Source: Anaerolineae bacterium (GTDB lineage: Bacteria > Chloroflexota > Anaerolineae > Aggregatilineales > Aggregatilineaceae). Taken from it: DNA of 64,000 bases. The position numbers and the translations under genes were made by a program. Under the pieces are notes generated by a model. The model was not told the origin of the DNA and ran no database searches. It was given only the letters and a program-made list of their open reading frames with translations. Positions 41,379-50,370 of this stretch are shown piece by piece. How positions within the stretch are numbered: position 1 is the stretch's first letter; the number at the start of each line of letters is the position of its first letter. Where the stretch lies: NCBI GenBank assembly GCA_018432315.1, contig JAHDLB010000027.1, positions 62,001 to 126,000 on the forward strand, given 5' to 3'.

Positions 41379-42338
41379 ATGGCTGCATACGAGCACATCA
41401 TCGAAACGCGAGGGCTGGTCAAGCGCTATGGTAAGCTGACGGCGGTCAGCGACCTGTCGGTGCAGGTGCCGCGCGGCGCGATTTACGGCTTCGTCGGGCC
41501 GAACGGCGCCGGCAAGACGACGACCATGCGCATCCTGACGACTCTGATCACGCCGACGGCGGGCGATGCGTACGTTGCGGGCTATTCCGTCGTGACCTAC
41601 CCGCGCGAGGTGCGCCGGGCGATCGGGTACATGCCGGACTTCTTCGGCGTGTACGACGACATGAAAGTCTGGGAATACCTGGACTTCTTCGCGGCCTGCT
41701 ACGAGATCCCCGAGCGCGAGCGCCCCAAGCTGATCGACGACCTGCTGGCGCTCGTCGACCTGAGCCACCGGCGCGAGGACATGGTCGAGAAGCTGAGCCG
41801 GGGCATGAAACAGCGCCTGAGCCTGGCCCGCACGCTGGCCCACGACCCGGAAGTGCTCATCCTGGACGAGCCGGCGTCCGGCCTGGACCCGCGCGCCCGC
41901 ATCGAGATCCGCGAGCTGCTGGTCGAGATGGCGCAGATGGGCAAGACGATCTTCTTTTCGTCGCACATTCTGGCCGACGTGGCCGAGATCTGCACGCACC
42001 TGGGCGTCATCGAGAGCGGCGAGATGGTGGCGCAAGGCACGGTCGCCGAGATCCGCCGCCAGTTGATGCCCACCCGCGAGATCATGATCACGCTGCTGGA
42101 CCGTGTCGACGAGGCCAAAGAGGCGCTGCTGCACGTGCCCGGCGTCGAATCGATCCAGGATATGCCGGACGATCACGGGCGCAAGCGAATCCGCGTCGAT
42201 TTCGGCGGCGACGATGCCGGGGTGAGCGAGATGCTCAAGGCGCTATCGAGCCGGGGCGTGCCGGTGGTGAACTTCGCCGAGGAGACGCGCGACCTGGAGG
42301 CCGTGTTCATGCGCGCGACCAAAGGTATCGTATCGTGA
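41379..42338 (+). CDS. ABC-2 exporter ATPase (first pair)
   Basis: This 319-aa ATPase is of the DrrA/CcmA/NatA type. Walker A is GPNGAGKTT, the signature LSRGMKQR, Walker B VLILDEPASGLDP and the H-loop FFSSHILAD. A C-terminal extension of about 90 residues follows the ATPase core. AGGTGGA precedes the ATG. It is paired with the next gene, an ABC-2 permease, and follows the large exported protein gene with 39 nt between. The exported substrate is not indicated, and the context points to envelope assembly rather than drug efflux. Confidence 0.9.
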   Translation: MAAYEHIIETRGLVKRYGKLTAVSDLSVQVPRGAIYGFVGPNGAGKTTTMRILTTLITPTAGDAYVAGYSVVTYPREVRRAIGYMPDFFGVYDDMKVWEYLDFFAACYEIPERERPKLIDDLLALVDLSHRREDMVEKLSRGMKQRLSLARTLAHDPEVLILDEPASGLDPRARIEIRELLVEMAQMGKTIFFSSHILADVAEICTHLGVIESGEMVAQGTVAEIRRQLMPTREIMITLLDRVDEAKEALLHVPGVESIQDMPDDHGRKRIRVDFGGDDAGVSEMLKALSSRGVPVVNFAEETRDLEAVFMRATKGIVS

Positions 42339-42348
42339 GAGGGCTGTG

Positions 42349-43284
42349 ATGGCCGTTTCGACACCATCCGACCGCACGCTGAGGCACAGGCTGCGGCGCC
42401 TGCTGGCCGATAACCCGGTGGTTCTGAAGGAGCTGCGGGGCCGGATGCGCGGCGCGCGCGCCTTCATCGTGCTGACGATTTACCTGGGGCTGCTCGGCGC
42501 GTTCAGCTCACTGATCTACGTTGCCGTGTCCGAGTCCGCGACGCGCGTCAGCGGGCAGGTGAACGTGGGCGAGATCGGGCGCACGCTGTTCGGCGGCGTG
42601 GTGGCGATCGAGATGCTGCTGGTGTCGTTCATCGCGCCCGCGTTCACGTCCGGCGCGATCAGCGGCGAGCGCGAGCACCAGACGTACGACCTGCTGCGCA
42701 CCACGCTGCTGCCGTCCCACTCGCTGGTGTGGGGCAAGCTGGTGTCGGCGCTGTCGTTCGTGCTGCTCCTGCTGCTGGCGGCCATTCCGCTGCAGAGCAT
42801 CGCGTTTTTCTTCGGTGGCGTGGCCGAAACCGAGGTCATCCTGTCGTTCGTGATCCTGACGGCGACCGCCCTGTTGTTCAGCACGATCGGCCTGTACTTC
42901 TCGGCGCGGTCCAGCCGCACGCTCTCGGCCAGCGTGTTGACCTATGCGCTGGCGACGTTCATCATGTTCGGCCTGCCGATCGTGCTGGGCAGCGTGTTGT
43001 GGATCATCGAGCCGTCGCTGGACAACATCCAGTCCGTCCAGGCCGAGCGGGCCGTGATCTATGCGCTGGGCGTCATCATCAGCACGAACCCGGCGGCCAC
43101 GGCGCTCATGTCGCAGTACATTCTGGTCAACCAGCGCACGACCGGTACATTTGCATATACCTTGAACAACGGTCAAGATATGACGTTGATCTCGCCGTGG
43201 GTGCCCTTCACGGTGCTGTACGTGCTGTTGACCGTGGTCTTCTTTGTGCTCGCCGTCCGTCGCGTGCGCGTGATCGAGGAGTGA
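42349..43284 (+). CDS. ABC-2 exporter permease (first pair)
   Basis: This 311-aa protein has six predicted transmembrane segments. The N-terminal cytoplasmic part has NPVVLKELRGRMRG, common to ABC-2 permeases of the gliding-motility/bacteriocin type. The SGAISGEREHQTYDLLRTT block is the conserved coupling region. GTG 42346 immediately precedes ATG 42349, which is preferred. It is the membrane partner of the ATPase 10 nt upstream. Confidence 0.88.
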   Translation: MAVSTPSDRTLRHRLRRLLADNPVVLKELRGRMRGARAFIVLTIYLGLLGAFSSLIYVAVSESATRVSGQVNVGEIGRTLFGGVVAIEMLLVSFIAPAFTSGAISGEREHQTYDLLRTTLLPSHSLVWGKLVSALSFVLLLLLAAIPLQSIAFFFGGVAETEVILSFVILTATALLFSTIGLYFSARSSRTLSASVLTYALATFIMFGLPIVLGSVLWIIEPSLDNIQSVQAERAVIYALGVIISTNPAATALMSQYILVNQRTTGTFAYTLNNGQDMTLISPWVPFTVLYVLLTVVFFVLAVRRVRVIEE

Positions 43285-43318
43285 AGCGCGCGCCAGAGCG
43301 AAAAAGGCGTCGACATCC

Positions 43319-45316
43319 GTGAACGCCGTATTACTGGAACAAACAACGAGCCACCTCACGCGCCAGGTCCGGCGCTGGGACCGGCGGCTGCGCGCCGTCG
43401 AGAGCCTGGTGTGGGTCCCGCGCGGGCTGATCCTGGGGCTGATCGCGGGGGTCGTCGTGGCCCTCATCGCCCGGATGCGCCCCTGGCTGCTGCCGGAGCA
43501 GGTCGCCGGGATCGCGGCGGTGGCAGTCGCGCTGAGCGTCGTCATGGCGCTCGCGGCGGTGTGGGTCTGGCCGCGCTCGACGGCGCAGGTAGCGCGCCAC
43601 TTCGACCGGCGCTTTGCCCTGCGCGAGCGAATCAGCACTGCGCTGGAGTTGGCGGCGGGCGTGATCCCGTACCCGGATCATCTGGCGGAATGGCAGTTGT
43701 CGGACGCAACCCGCGCCGCGCAGAGCGTCGACGTATCGGCTGTCCTGCCCGCCCGCGTGCGCTGGCGCGAGATCGCGCTGGTCGTCCTGCTGGGGGCGCT
43801 GCTGGCGTACCTGCTGCTGGCGGACAACCCGCAGGCCGACGAACTGCGCGCCGAGCGGGCCGTGCAACAGGCGATTGCCAACCAGGCGGCGCAGGTCGAG
43901 GAAATGATCGAGACGATCCGCGAGAATCCAGACCTGTCCGCCGAGGAACAGGCGGCCCTCACCGCGCCGCTCGAAGAAGCGCTGGACATCTTGCAGCAGC
44001 CGGACATCACGCAGCAGGAAGCCGTGGCCGCGCTGGCCGAAGCCCAGCAGTCGCTGCGCGAGCTTGGCGACGGGATGATGGCCGATCAGGCCGCCGCGTA
44101 CCAGGAGGCAGCCAGCGCGTTGGCCGGGTCGGACCGGACATCGGACCTCGCCCGCGCGCTCAACCGCCCGGACCTGGGGCAGTCCGCGGATGCGCTGGAC
44201 GCCCTGGCGGATGATCTCGGCGAATCCGACCTGAGCGCGGAGGAGCGCGAAGACCTGGCGAACCGGCTCGACGCAGCGGCGGATGCGCTGGAGCAGAACA
44301 ATCCCGCGCTGGCCGAGCGGCTGCGACAGGCGGCGGACGCGCTGCGCCGGGGAGATACCGAGGCCGCGCAGCAGGCGCTCCGCGAGGCCGCCGAGACGCT
44401 CCGCGAGCAGCAGCGCCAGCTCGAACAATCGGAGATGGCCCAGTCCGCGCAGAGTGCCAGCCAGCAGATGCGCGAAGGCCAGCAGGAACTGGCCCAGGCC
44501 GGGCAGGAAGTAACCGAGCAACCCGCCGATGCCGAGCCGGGCGAGAGCGCCCAACAGCCTCAGCAGCAGGCCGGGCAGCAGGGCCAGCAGGAGGCCGGGC
44601 AGCCGCAGGGCGCCGAGGGCCAGCCGCAGCAGGCCGACCAGAGTCCGTCCGGCGAAGAAGGGCAGGAGCAGGCGGGACAGTCCGGGGCGGAAGAGGGCGA
44701 ACAGCCGGGGGCGGCCCAGCAGGCCGGGCAGACCGGCCAGGGCGAGCCGTCCGAGCAAGGCGCCGAAGGGGCGCAGATGTCCCAGGGCGCGAGCGAGGGC
44801 GGTGAACAGCCCGGCGGTGAAGCGGGGGCATCCGGCGACATGCAGGCTGGCGGCGCCGACCAGCAAGCCGGCCAGCCCTCCGAGGGTGACGTGGCGGTTG
44901 AGGGCGAGGTCCAGGGGCAGGTGGACACGCCCGGCGCGGGTGAAGGCGCGGGCGGCGCGGGCGCGGATGTGACGTCCGGCGAGGTCGATCCTCAGATCGA
45001 GGGCGAGATCTCCACGGACAACTCGCCCGGCGGCGCGGACGGCGCGATCGAGGCATACGAAGGGGTATACGATCCGTCGACCATCGGCGGCGCGGTCGGT
45101 GAGACGCTGGACGTAGGCGGCCAGACGGACGACAGCGGCGGCGAGCCGGTTCAGGAGGGCGAGTTTGGCCCGAATCCTGCCGGCGAGTCGAGCCTGTCGT
45201 ACAGCAGCGTATACGGCAACTACCAGGGCATCGTGAGCGATGCGCTCGACAGCGGGCGGATCCCGCTCGACCAGCGCGATGTCATCCACGATTACTTTTC
45301 GTCTTTGGAACCGTAG
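43319..45316 (+). CDS. DUF4175-like membrane coiled-coil protein with Q/G/E-rich region
   Basis: This 665-aa protein has two N-terminal transmembrane helices (about 35-55 and 62-82) and a third near 150-165. These are followed by a long helical region (about 175-400) with heptad-like Ala/Glu/Leu spacing. Residues about 400-560 are low complexity and dominated by Gln, Gly, Glu and Ala. A short conserved-looking C-terminus (SVYGNYQGIVSDALDSGRIP, then VIHDYFSSLEP) closes it. The layout resembles DUF4175-type proteins that accompany MoxR/DUF58/VWA genes. GTG 43319 is the start. The low-complexity part is likely disordered and outside the membrane. No enzymatic motif is seen. Confidence 0.75.
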   Translation: MNAVLLEQTTSHLTRQVRRWDRRLRAVESLVWVPRGLILGLIAGVVVALIARMRPWLLPEQVAGIAAVAVALSVVMALAAVWVWPRSTAQVARHFDRRFALRERISTALELAAGVIPYPDHLAEWQLSDATRAAQSVDVSAVLPARVRWREIALVVLLGALLAYLLLADNPQADELRAERAVQQAIANQAAQVEEMIETIRENPDLSAEEQAALTAPLEEALDILQQPDITQQEAVAALAEAQQSLRELGDGMMADQAAAYQEAASALAGSDRTSDLARALNRPDLGQSADALDALADDLGESDLSAEEREDLANRLDAAADALEQNNPALAERLRQAADALRRGDTEAAQQALREAAETLREQQRQLEQSEMAQSAQSASQQMREGQQELAQAGQEVTEQPADAEPGESAQQPQQQAGQQGQQEAGQPQGAEGQPQQADQSPSGEEGQEQAGQSGAEEGEQPGAAQQAGQTGQGEPSEQGAEGAQMSQGASEGGEQPGGEAGASGDMQAGGADQQAGQPSEGDVAVEGEVQGQVDTPGAGEGAGGAGADVTSGEVDPQIEGEISTDNSPGGADGAIEAYEGVYDPSTIGGAVGETLDVGGQTDDSGGEPVQEGEFGPNPAGESSLSYSSVYGNYQGIVSDALDSGRIPLDQRDVIHDYFSSLEP

Positions 45317-45332
45317 TGACGAGGTGAGCAGA

Positions 45333-45983
45333 GTGCGAGCACATCTGCGGGGGGCAAGGTGGTGGATCGGTATACTGATCGTCGGGCTGCTGGCGGGCTG
45401 CATCCAGCCGGTGGAGCAAGAGCCAACGCCCGGCCCCGAAAGCGTCCCCGTCCAGCCATCCGGCGCGGACTCCGCTGCCCCGGCGCCGCCGGCAGGCGAC
45501 AGCGCGTCACTGCTGCCGGTGGTCGAGCAGTTCATCCGCGACCGTGGCGAAGAGCCGGGCGGCCTCCAGACGTGGCCCGAACAACCGCTCGGCCCGGACC
45601 AGGTGCGCGGCTATTCCTTCACGAACGCTGCCGGGGTGCCGTGCGTGGGCTTTCTGCTCACGTCGGTGACGGACGGCCTGCAGCAGCCGATCAACGGGGC
45701 GCTGGTGTGCGCGCCCGCGCCCGACGTGACGGCCCTGGCGAGCGTGTGGGTGTTTTTGACGTCGGACGGACAATCCTTTACGCTGGTCTTTGGGCGCGTC
45801 GAGGACCCGACTGTCTCGGCGATCGCCGTGGTGTTCAGCGACGGCAGCAACCGCACCGTCAACCCGTCGCTGGGCGGCTTCCTGGTCCCCCAGCCGGGCA
45901 TCATGGATGTGAACGTCGTGACGGCGATCAACGCCGAAGGCAATACGGTGATCGCCGAAATCCCGCTCTCGCCGGCCAGATGA
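45333..45983 (+). CDS. Small lipoprotein, unknown function
   Basis: This 216-aa protein has a lipobox IVGLLAGC near residues 17-24, so it is lipid-anchored outside the membrane. A Pro/Ala-rich linker (PTPGPESVPVQPSG) leads to a compact mixed domain with two further cysteines (AAGVPCVGF, NGALVCAP). GTG 45333 is supported by GAGGTGAG six nt upstream; GTG 45324 is the alternative. It lies between the DUF4175-like and MoxR genes. No family is recognised. Confidence 0.7.
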   Translation: MRAHLRGARWWIGILIVGLLAGCIQPVEQEPTPGPESVPVQPSGADSAAPAPPAGDSASLLPVVEQFIRDRGEEPGGLQTWPEQPLGPDQVRGYSFTNAAGVPCVGFLLTSVTDGLQQPINGALVCAPAPDVTALASVWVFLTSDGQSFTLVFGRVEDPTVSAIAVVFSDGSNRTVNPSLGGFLVPQPGIMDVNVVTAINAEGNTVIAEIPLSPAR

Positions 45984-46026
45984 TCCGGCGGCCTGTGCTC
46001 TCCAATTGCGAGTTGAGGATGACCTG

Positions 46027-47034
46027 ATGAAAGATGCCATCGCCCCAGACACGATCAGCGTAGACGAGTTCCACCAGACGGCCCAGGCGATCCTGGACGA
46101 GGTCGCCAAAGTCATCGTCGGCCAGGACCAGGTCGTGCGCCAGGTGCTGATCTGCGTTGTGGCCGGGGGGCACGCGCTGTTGGAAGGCGTGCCCGGCCTG
46201 GGCAAAACCATGCTGATCCGCACGCTCTCCGACGCGCTGGACCTCAAGTTTGCCCGCATCCAGTTCACGCCGGACCTGATGCCCGCCGACATCGTGGGCA
46301 CGAACATCATGGAAGAGAGCGAGGACGGGCGGCGCCAGTTCCGGTTCGAGGCCGGGCCGGTCTTTGCGAATCTCGTGCTGGCCGACGAGATCAACCGCGC
46401 GACGCCGAAAACACAGTCCGCGCTGCTGGAAGCCATGCAGGAAAAGACCGTGACGGTTGCCAACCAGCGCTACCGGCTGGATCTGCCGTTCTTCGTGCTG
46501 GCGACGCAGAACCCGCTCGAAATGGAAGGGACGTACCCGCTGCCCGAAGCGCAGCTCGACCGCTTCCTGTTCAAGGTGGATGTCCTGTTCCCGTCGTCGA
46601 GCGAGCTGGTCGAGATCATGAACCGGACGACCGGTGCGGCCACGGCCAACGCCCACCCGGTGGCCGACGGCGCGCGCATCCTGGCGATGGGCGCCCTGGC
46701 GCGCGAGGTGCCGGTCGCGTCGCACGTTAGCGAGTATATCGCGAGCCTGATCATTGCCACGCACCCCGACAGCGAGCTGGCACCGGACACGACTCGGCAG
46801 TACGTCCGCTACGGCGCCAGCCCGCGCGGCGGACAGGCGATCGTGCTCGGCGCGAAGGTCCACGCGCTGCTCGAGGGCCGCTACAACGTCGCGTTCGAGG
46901 ACGTGCACGCCGTCGCCCCGGCGGCGCTGCGCCACCGCATTTTGCTCAACTTCGAGGGGCAGGCGGAAGGCGTGACGCCGGACAACGTGATCGGCGACTT
47001 GCTGGCCTACGTGCCGCTGCCGGAGGGGGCGTGA
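46027..47034 (+). CDS. MoxR-family AAA+ ATPase
   Basis: This 335-aa cytosolic ATPase acts as a chaperone that matures or inserts cofactors into VWA-containing complexes. Walker A is GVPGLGKT, Walker B LVLADEINRA, sensor 1 is in LATQNP, and the arginine-rich second region includes TTRQYVRYGASPRGG. GAGG precedes ATG 46027, while the frame is open to 46006. It overlaps the next small gene by 4 nt and is followed, after an ABC-2 exporter, by DUF58 and two VWA genes. This is the standard MoxR/DUF58/VWA operon logic. Confidence 0.93.
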   Translation: MKDAIAPDTISVDEFHQTAQAILDEVAKVIVGQDQVVRQVLICVVAGGHALLEGVPGLGKTMLIRTLSDALDLKFARIQFTPDLMPADIVGTNIMEESEDGRRQFRFEAGPVFANLVLADEINRATPKTQSALLEAMQEKTVTVANQRYRLDLPFFVLATQNPLEMEGTYPLPEAQLDRFLFKVDVLFPSSSELVEIMNRTTGAATANAHPVADGARILAMGALAREVPVASHVSEYIASLIIATHPDSELAPDTTRQYVRYGASPRGGQAIVLGAKVHALLEGRYNVAFEDVHAVAPAALRHRILLNFEGQAEGVTPDNVIGDLLAYVPLPEGA

Positions 47035-47663
47035 TCGCCATGTCGCTTGCCGGGCTTTTGCAGCGGATTCTGCGCCAGCCCTCGCCGGACGATCTGTGGG
47101 CGTTGCAGCCGGTCCTGCTCGCCGTTGACACGCCCGGCGCGGAAGCGGCGCGCGAGATCGCCCACTGCTTCTACTGCTACGCGAGCCGCGTGGAGAGCAA
47201 GCTGGACTCGAAGCATTACAGCACGGTATCGGCCCGGCTGGCCGGGGGCTCGATCGGCGTGCTGGCTATGCAGGACGTGCTCGAAGCGCTGGCGTCGCCA
47301 CAGCGCGGGGCGCTGGGCGAGCTGTTGGCGGGCGGGCTGGCCGGGATGCTGGAGGTCCTCGCCAGCCTGCAGAGTGTGAAGGCGTGGAAAACCGAGTTCG
47401 AGTCGGTTCACGAAGAGGCGGCCTGGGACCTGTACGCGGCCCTGTGGCGGCTGTCGGTCGACACGCAGCCCGGCCTCCCGGTGAGCCAGCGCCAGGCGAT
47501 GCTCGACCCGCTGTTTGCCATCATTCGCTCGCGTGAGGTCGATGGCACGATGCGCATGGCGCTGATCATCTATCTGTACCAGATCGCGCTGGCGATCCGG
47601 CTGGCGCCGCTGCTGGCCGCCGATCCGGACAGCGCCACGCCACAGGGGATAGACCGATCATGA
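47031..47663 (+). CDS. Hypothetical helical protein in the MoxR operon
   Basis: This 210-aa, mostly helical, soluble protein has no motif I recognise. Notable features are CFYCY near residue 46, a run of small hydrophobic helices (GELLAGGLAGMLEVLASL) and a C-terminal hydrophobic helix (MALIIYLYQIALAIRLAP) that could touch the membrane. GTG 47031 overlaps the MoxR stop by 4 nt; ATG 47040 is an alternative. The gene overlaps the next ATPase gene by 4 nt. Coupling on both sides suggests it acts with MoxR or the exporter. Confidence 0.65.
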   Translation: MIAMSLAGLLQRILRQPSPDDLWALQPVLLAVDTPGAEAAREIAHCFYCYASRVESKLDSKHYSTVSARLAGGSIGVLAMQDVLEALASPQRGALGELLAGGLAGMLEVLASLQSVKAWKTEFESVHEEAAWDLYAALWRLSVDTQPGLPVSQRQAMLDPLFAIIRSREVDGTMRMALIIYLYQIALAIRLAPLLAADPDSATPQGIDRS

Positions 47664-48586
47664 CCGAAACACCGGCCATTCGTATCGATAATCTGAGCAA
47701 GACGTTTGGCCGCCGTAGAAAGCGGATCGAGGCGGTCAAGCGCGTGACGCTGGAGATTCCCGTCGGGCAGGTATACGGCTTTTTGGGGCCGAATGGGGCC
47801 GGGAAAACGACGACGATCCGGATGATGCTCGACTTGATCCGGCCCACCGAGGGCGACGTCAGGATCTTCGGGCGGCACGTCCGGCGCGAGCACGACGTGT
47901 TGCGGCGCGTGGGCGCGATTGTCGAGGGGGCGACGTTCTACAACTTCCTGAGCGGTCGCCGCAACCTCGAAGTGCTGGCGCGCACGGCGAATGATCTCAA
48001 CCCGAAGCGCGTCGATGCGCTGTTGGAGCAGGTCGGACTGGCCCACCGCGCCGGCCAGCGCGTGAAAGGCTACTCCACCGGGATGAAGCAGCGGTTGGGA
48101 CTGGCAGCCGCCCTGCTCAGCGATCCGGACCTGCTGATCCTCGACGAGCCGACCAACGGGCTCGACCCGGAAGGGATGCACGAGATCCGGCAGTTCATCC
48201 GAAGCCTGGCCGACGATCACGGCAAGACGATCTTCCTGTCCAGCCACTTGTTGGGCGAGGTCGAGCAGGTCTGCGACCGGGTGGCGATCATAAACCTGGG
48301 CGAGATCGTGCGCGAGGGGATGGTGTCCGATCTGCTGGAGGGCAAGGCGCGGCTGCGCGTGGAGGCGTCGCCGCTGGACCGGGCGGCGGCGGTGCTGGGC
48401 GAGTATTGGGCGGTGTCGTCCAACGGCCAGTGGCTGACGATCGACGCCACGCGGGAGGATGCGCCGCACCTCGTCCGGCGGCTGGTGGAGCAGGGCGTGG
48501 ATGTTTACCAGGTGGTGAGCCAGCGCCAGTCCCTGGAGGAATTTTTCCTGTCGGTGGTGCGCGAGGAGGCCGGACGTCGTGATTAA
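47660..48586 (+). CDS. ABC-2 exporter ATPase (second pair)
   Basis: This 308-aa ATPase resembles the BcrA/bacitracin-export type. Walker A is GPNGAGKTT, the signature YSTGMKQR, Walker B LLILDEPTNGLDP, and the H-loop is in LSSHLLGEV. A C-terminal regulatory extension of about 85 residues follows. It overlaps the upstream hypothetical gene by 4 nt and the downstream permease gene by 8 nt. It differs from the ATPase at 41379, so the cluster carries two distinct exporters. Confidence 0.92.
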   Translation: MTETPAIRIDNLSKTFGRRRKRIEAVKRVTLEIPVGQVYGFLGPNGAGKTTTIRMMLDLIRPTEGDVRIFGRHVRREHDVLRRVGAIVEGATFYNFLSGRRNLEVLARTANDLNPKRVDALLEQVGLAHRAGQRVKGYSTGMKQRLGLAAALLSDPDLLILDEPTNGLDPEGMHEIRQFIRSLADDHGKTIFLSSHLLGEVEQVCDRVAIINLGEIVREGMVSDLLEGKARLRVEASPLDRAAAVLGEYWAVSSNGQWLTIDATREDAPHLVRRLVEQGVDVYQVVSQRQSLEEFFLSVVREEAGRRD

Positions 48587-49463
48587 TCTCTTCCGGGCCG
48601 AATGGGTGAAAATTGCGGGCAACCGCTGGGTGGCCGGGTGTCTGGTGTGGATCTTTCCGGTTGGTGCGCTGGCGTTCATGCTGGTTGTGGGCGTGATCAT
48701 GGCCCTGTCGTCCACGGCGCGCGAGCAATTCTTCGACGCGCCCACGCAGTGGACGGAGCAGGCGGTCGCCGTTTGGAATATCCCCAACAATCCGCTGGGG
48801 CGGCTGGTGTTGTTGGGCTTCACGGCGGTCGTTTTCGCGGGGGAATACCAGTGGCAGACGTGGAAGAACGTGGTGCCGCGCAACCGCCGCTCGCTGCTGA
48901 TCGTGATCAAGTTCCTGGCGCTGGGCGCGTTCATCGTGACGGCCTTCGTGCTGATGTCCATCTTGTGGACGGTGGGCACGGGCGTGCTGAGCCGGATCGC
49001 CGGTATGCCGTATGGCCCGACGCTCACGGGCGACGTGCTGGCGGACTTCGCGGGCGATTACGCGCTGGCGGCAGCCCTGGCCTTCACGTCCACGATCATC
49101 GCGGCGGGGTACGCGGCGCTGGCGGGGATGCTCACGCGCTCGATTCTGGGCGGCGTGCTCGTCGGGTTTGCTATCACGTTTGTCGAGAATCTATTGGCTC
49201 CGGTGCTGGCGCTGATCGGCCTGCTGCTGGACATCCCGCGCATCGTGCATCTCTATCGCCTGACGCCGGGCTATAACCTGCTCAACGTGTCGAGCTGGAT
49301 CAACTCCGACAAGGCGATAGAGTGGACCATCCAGGTGAGCGACAAAGCCCGCTATACGATGACGGACAGCCTCGCCTTTTCGATCTTCGTTCTGGCGGCG
49401 TGGGTGGTGGGGCTGGTGGGCCTGACCATCTTCCTTTTCCGCCGCCAGGATATTGCGTCCTGA
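48579..49463 (+). CDS. ABC-2 exporter permease (second pair)
   Basis: This 294-aa membrane protein has six predicted helices. It starts at GTG 48579 (MINLFRAEWVKIAGNRW), the usual amphipathic opening of ABC-2 permeases. The conserved EYQWQTWKNVVPRNRRSLL segment is the coupling region near residue 90. It partners the ATPase it overlaps and is followed 10 nt later by DUF58. Confidence 0.88.
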   Translation: MINLFRAEWVKIAGNRWVAGCLVWIFPVGALAFMLVVGVIMALSSTAREQFFDAPTQWTEQAVAVWNIPNNPLGRLVLLGFTAVVFAGEYQWQTWKNVVPRNRRSLLIVIKFLALGAFIVTAFVLMSILWTVGTGVLSRIAGMPYGPTLTGDVLADFAGDYALAAALAFTSTIIAAGYAALAGMLTRSILGGVLVGFAITFVENLLAPVLALIGLLLDIPRIVHLYRLTPGYNLLNVSSWINSDKAIEWTIQVSDKARYTMTDSLAFSIFVLAAWVVGLVGLTIFLFRRQDIAS

Positions 49464-49473
49464 GAGAGCGCGT

Positions 49474-50370
49474 ATGGCCGAACCGGTTTTCGACGAGAAG
49501 ACGCTGCGCAAGCTGGAACGCCTGATGCTGGTGGCGAACCGTGTCCGCGCCGGGGCAATCAAAGGCGAGCGCCGGTCGTCGCGGCGCGGGACCAGCATCG
49601 AGTTTGCCGATTATCGCAACTACGTGCGCGGCGATGATCTGCGCCGCCTGGACTGGAACATCTACGCGCGGCTCCAGCGCCCGTTTATCAAGCTGCTCGA
49701 AGATGAGGAAGACCTGGCCGTGCACCTGCTGCTGGACGCTTCGGCCAGCATGGACTGGCCCCGGTCCGGCCCGCGCGACCTGCACAAGTTCCTCTACGCG
49801 CAGCGCGTCCTGGCCGGGCTGGCCTACATCGCGCTGGCGGGCGGCGATCGCGTCACGGTGACGGCCCTGCGCGGTGATGGCGGCGCGCGCTGGGGGCCGC
49901 TGCGCGGGCGTGGCTACATCCTGAACCTGTTCGCCTGGCTGGAAAAACTGCACACGCGCGGAGGGCTGGACTTCAACGCGGCGCTGCGCGATTACGCGCT
50001 CCGGTCGGCGCGGCCTGGGTTGTGCGTGGTGCTCACCGATCTGATGTCGCCCGAAGGTTACGAAGACGGGCTGCGAGCGCTGTTGGGGCGCGGCAACGAG
50101 ATCGCCGTGATCCAGATTCTATCGCCCGACGAGGTGAACCCCGAAATTACCGGCGACCTGAAGCTGCTCGACGTCGAGACGGGCATTCCGCAGGACGTCA
50201 CGATCGACGCGGGCATGCGCGAGTTGTATCTCCAGCGGTTTGAAGCCTGGCAGGCTGAGATCGGCGCGTACTGCGTGCGGCGCGGCATTCACTACGTCGC
50301 GGTCGATACTGGCACGCCGTGGGAGGAACTGATCCTGTCCGAGCTGCGCCGGGTGAGTGTGGTACGCTGA
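49474..50370 (+). CDS. DUF58 (VWA-like) protein
   Basis: This 298-aa cytosolic protein has the DUF58 core. RRGTSIEFADYRNYVRGDDLRRLDW (given here as its RRGTSIEFADYRNY and GDDLRRLDWN parts) is the diagnostic block near residue 45. It is followed by a VWA-like MIDAS strand LLLDASASMDW near 95. Members usually work with MoxR ATPases. ATG 49474 is chosen because homology starts there; the frame is open to 49453. Its stop overlaps the start of the next gene (TGATG). Confidence 0.9.
   Translation: MAEPVFDEKTLRKLERLMLVANRVRAGAIKGERRSSRRGTSIEFADYRNYVRGDDLRRLDWNIYARLQRPFIKLLEDEEDLAVHLLLDASASMDWPRSGPRDLHKFLYAQRVLAGLAYIALAGGDRVTVTALRGDGGARWGPLRGRGYILNLFAWLEKLHTRGGLDFNAALRDYALRSARPGLCVVLTDLMSPEGYEDGLRALLGRGNEIAVIQILSPDEVNPEITGDLKLLDVETGIPQDVTIDAGMRELYLQRFEAWQAEIGAYCVRRGIHYVAVDTGTPWEELILSELRRVSVVR

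Noticed and set aside
38745-42176. A 1143-codon open frame on the minus strand
   Set aside because: It is antisense to the exported protein and ABC ATPase genes, is rich in Arg, His and Gln as expected for an opposite-strand frame in GC-rich DNA, and shows no motifs. The same applies to long minus frames at 54918-57788, 23925-26663 and 43331-45535.
44500-45000. Repetitive DNA as a tandem repeat or CRISPR-like array
   Set aside because: It is an in-frame low-complexity coding stretch of Q/G/E/A codons with no fixed repeat unit or spacers.
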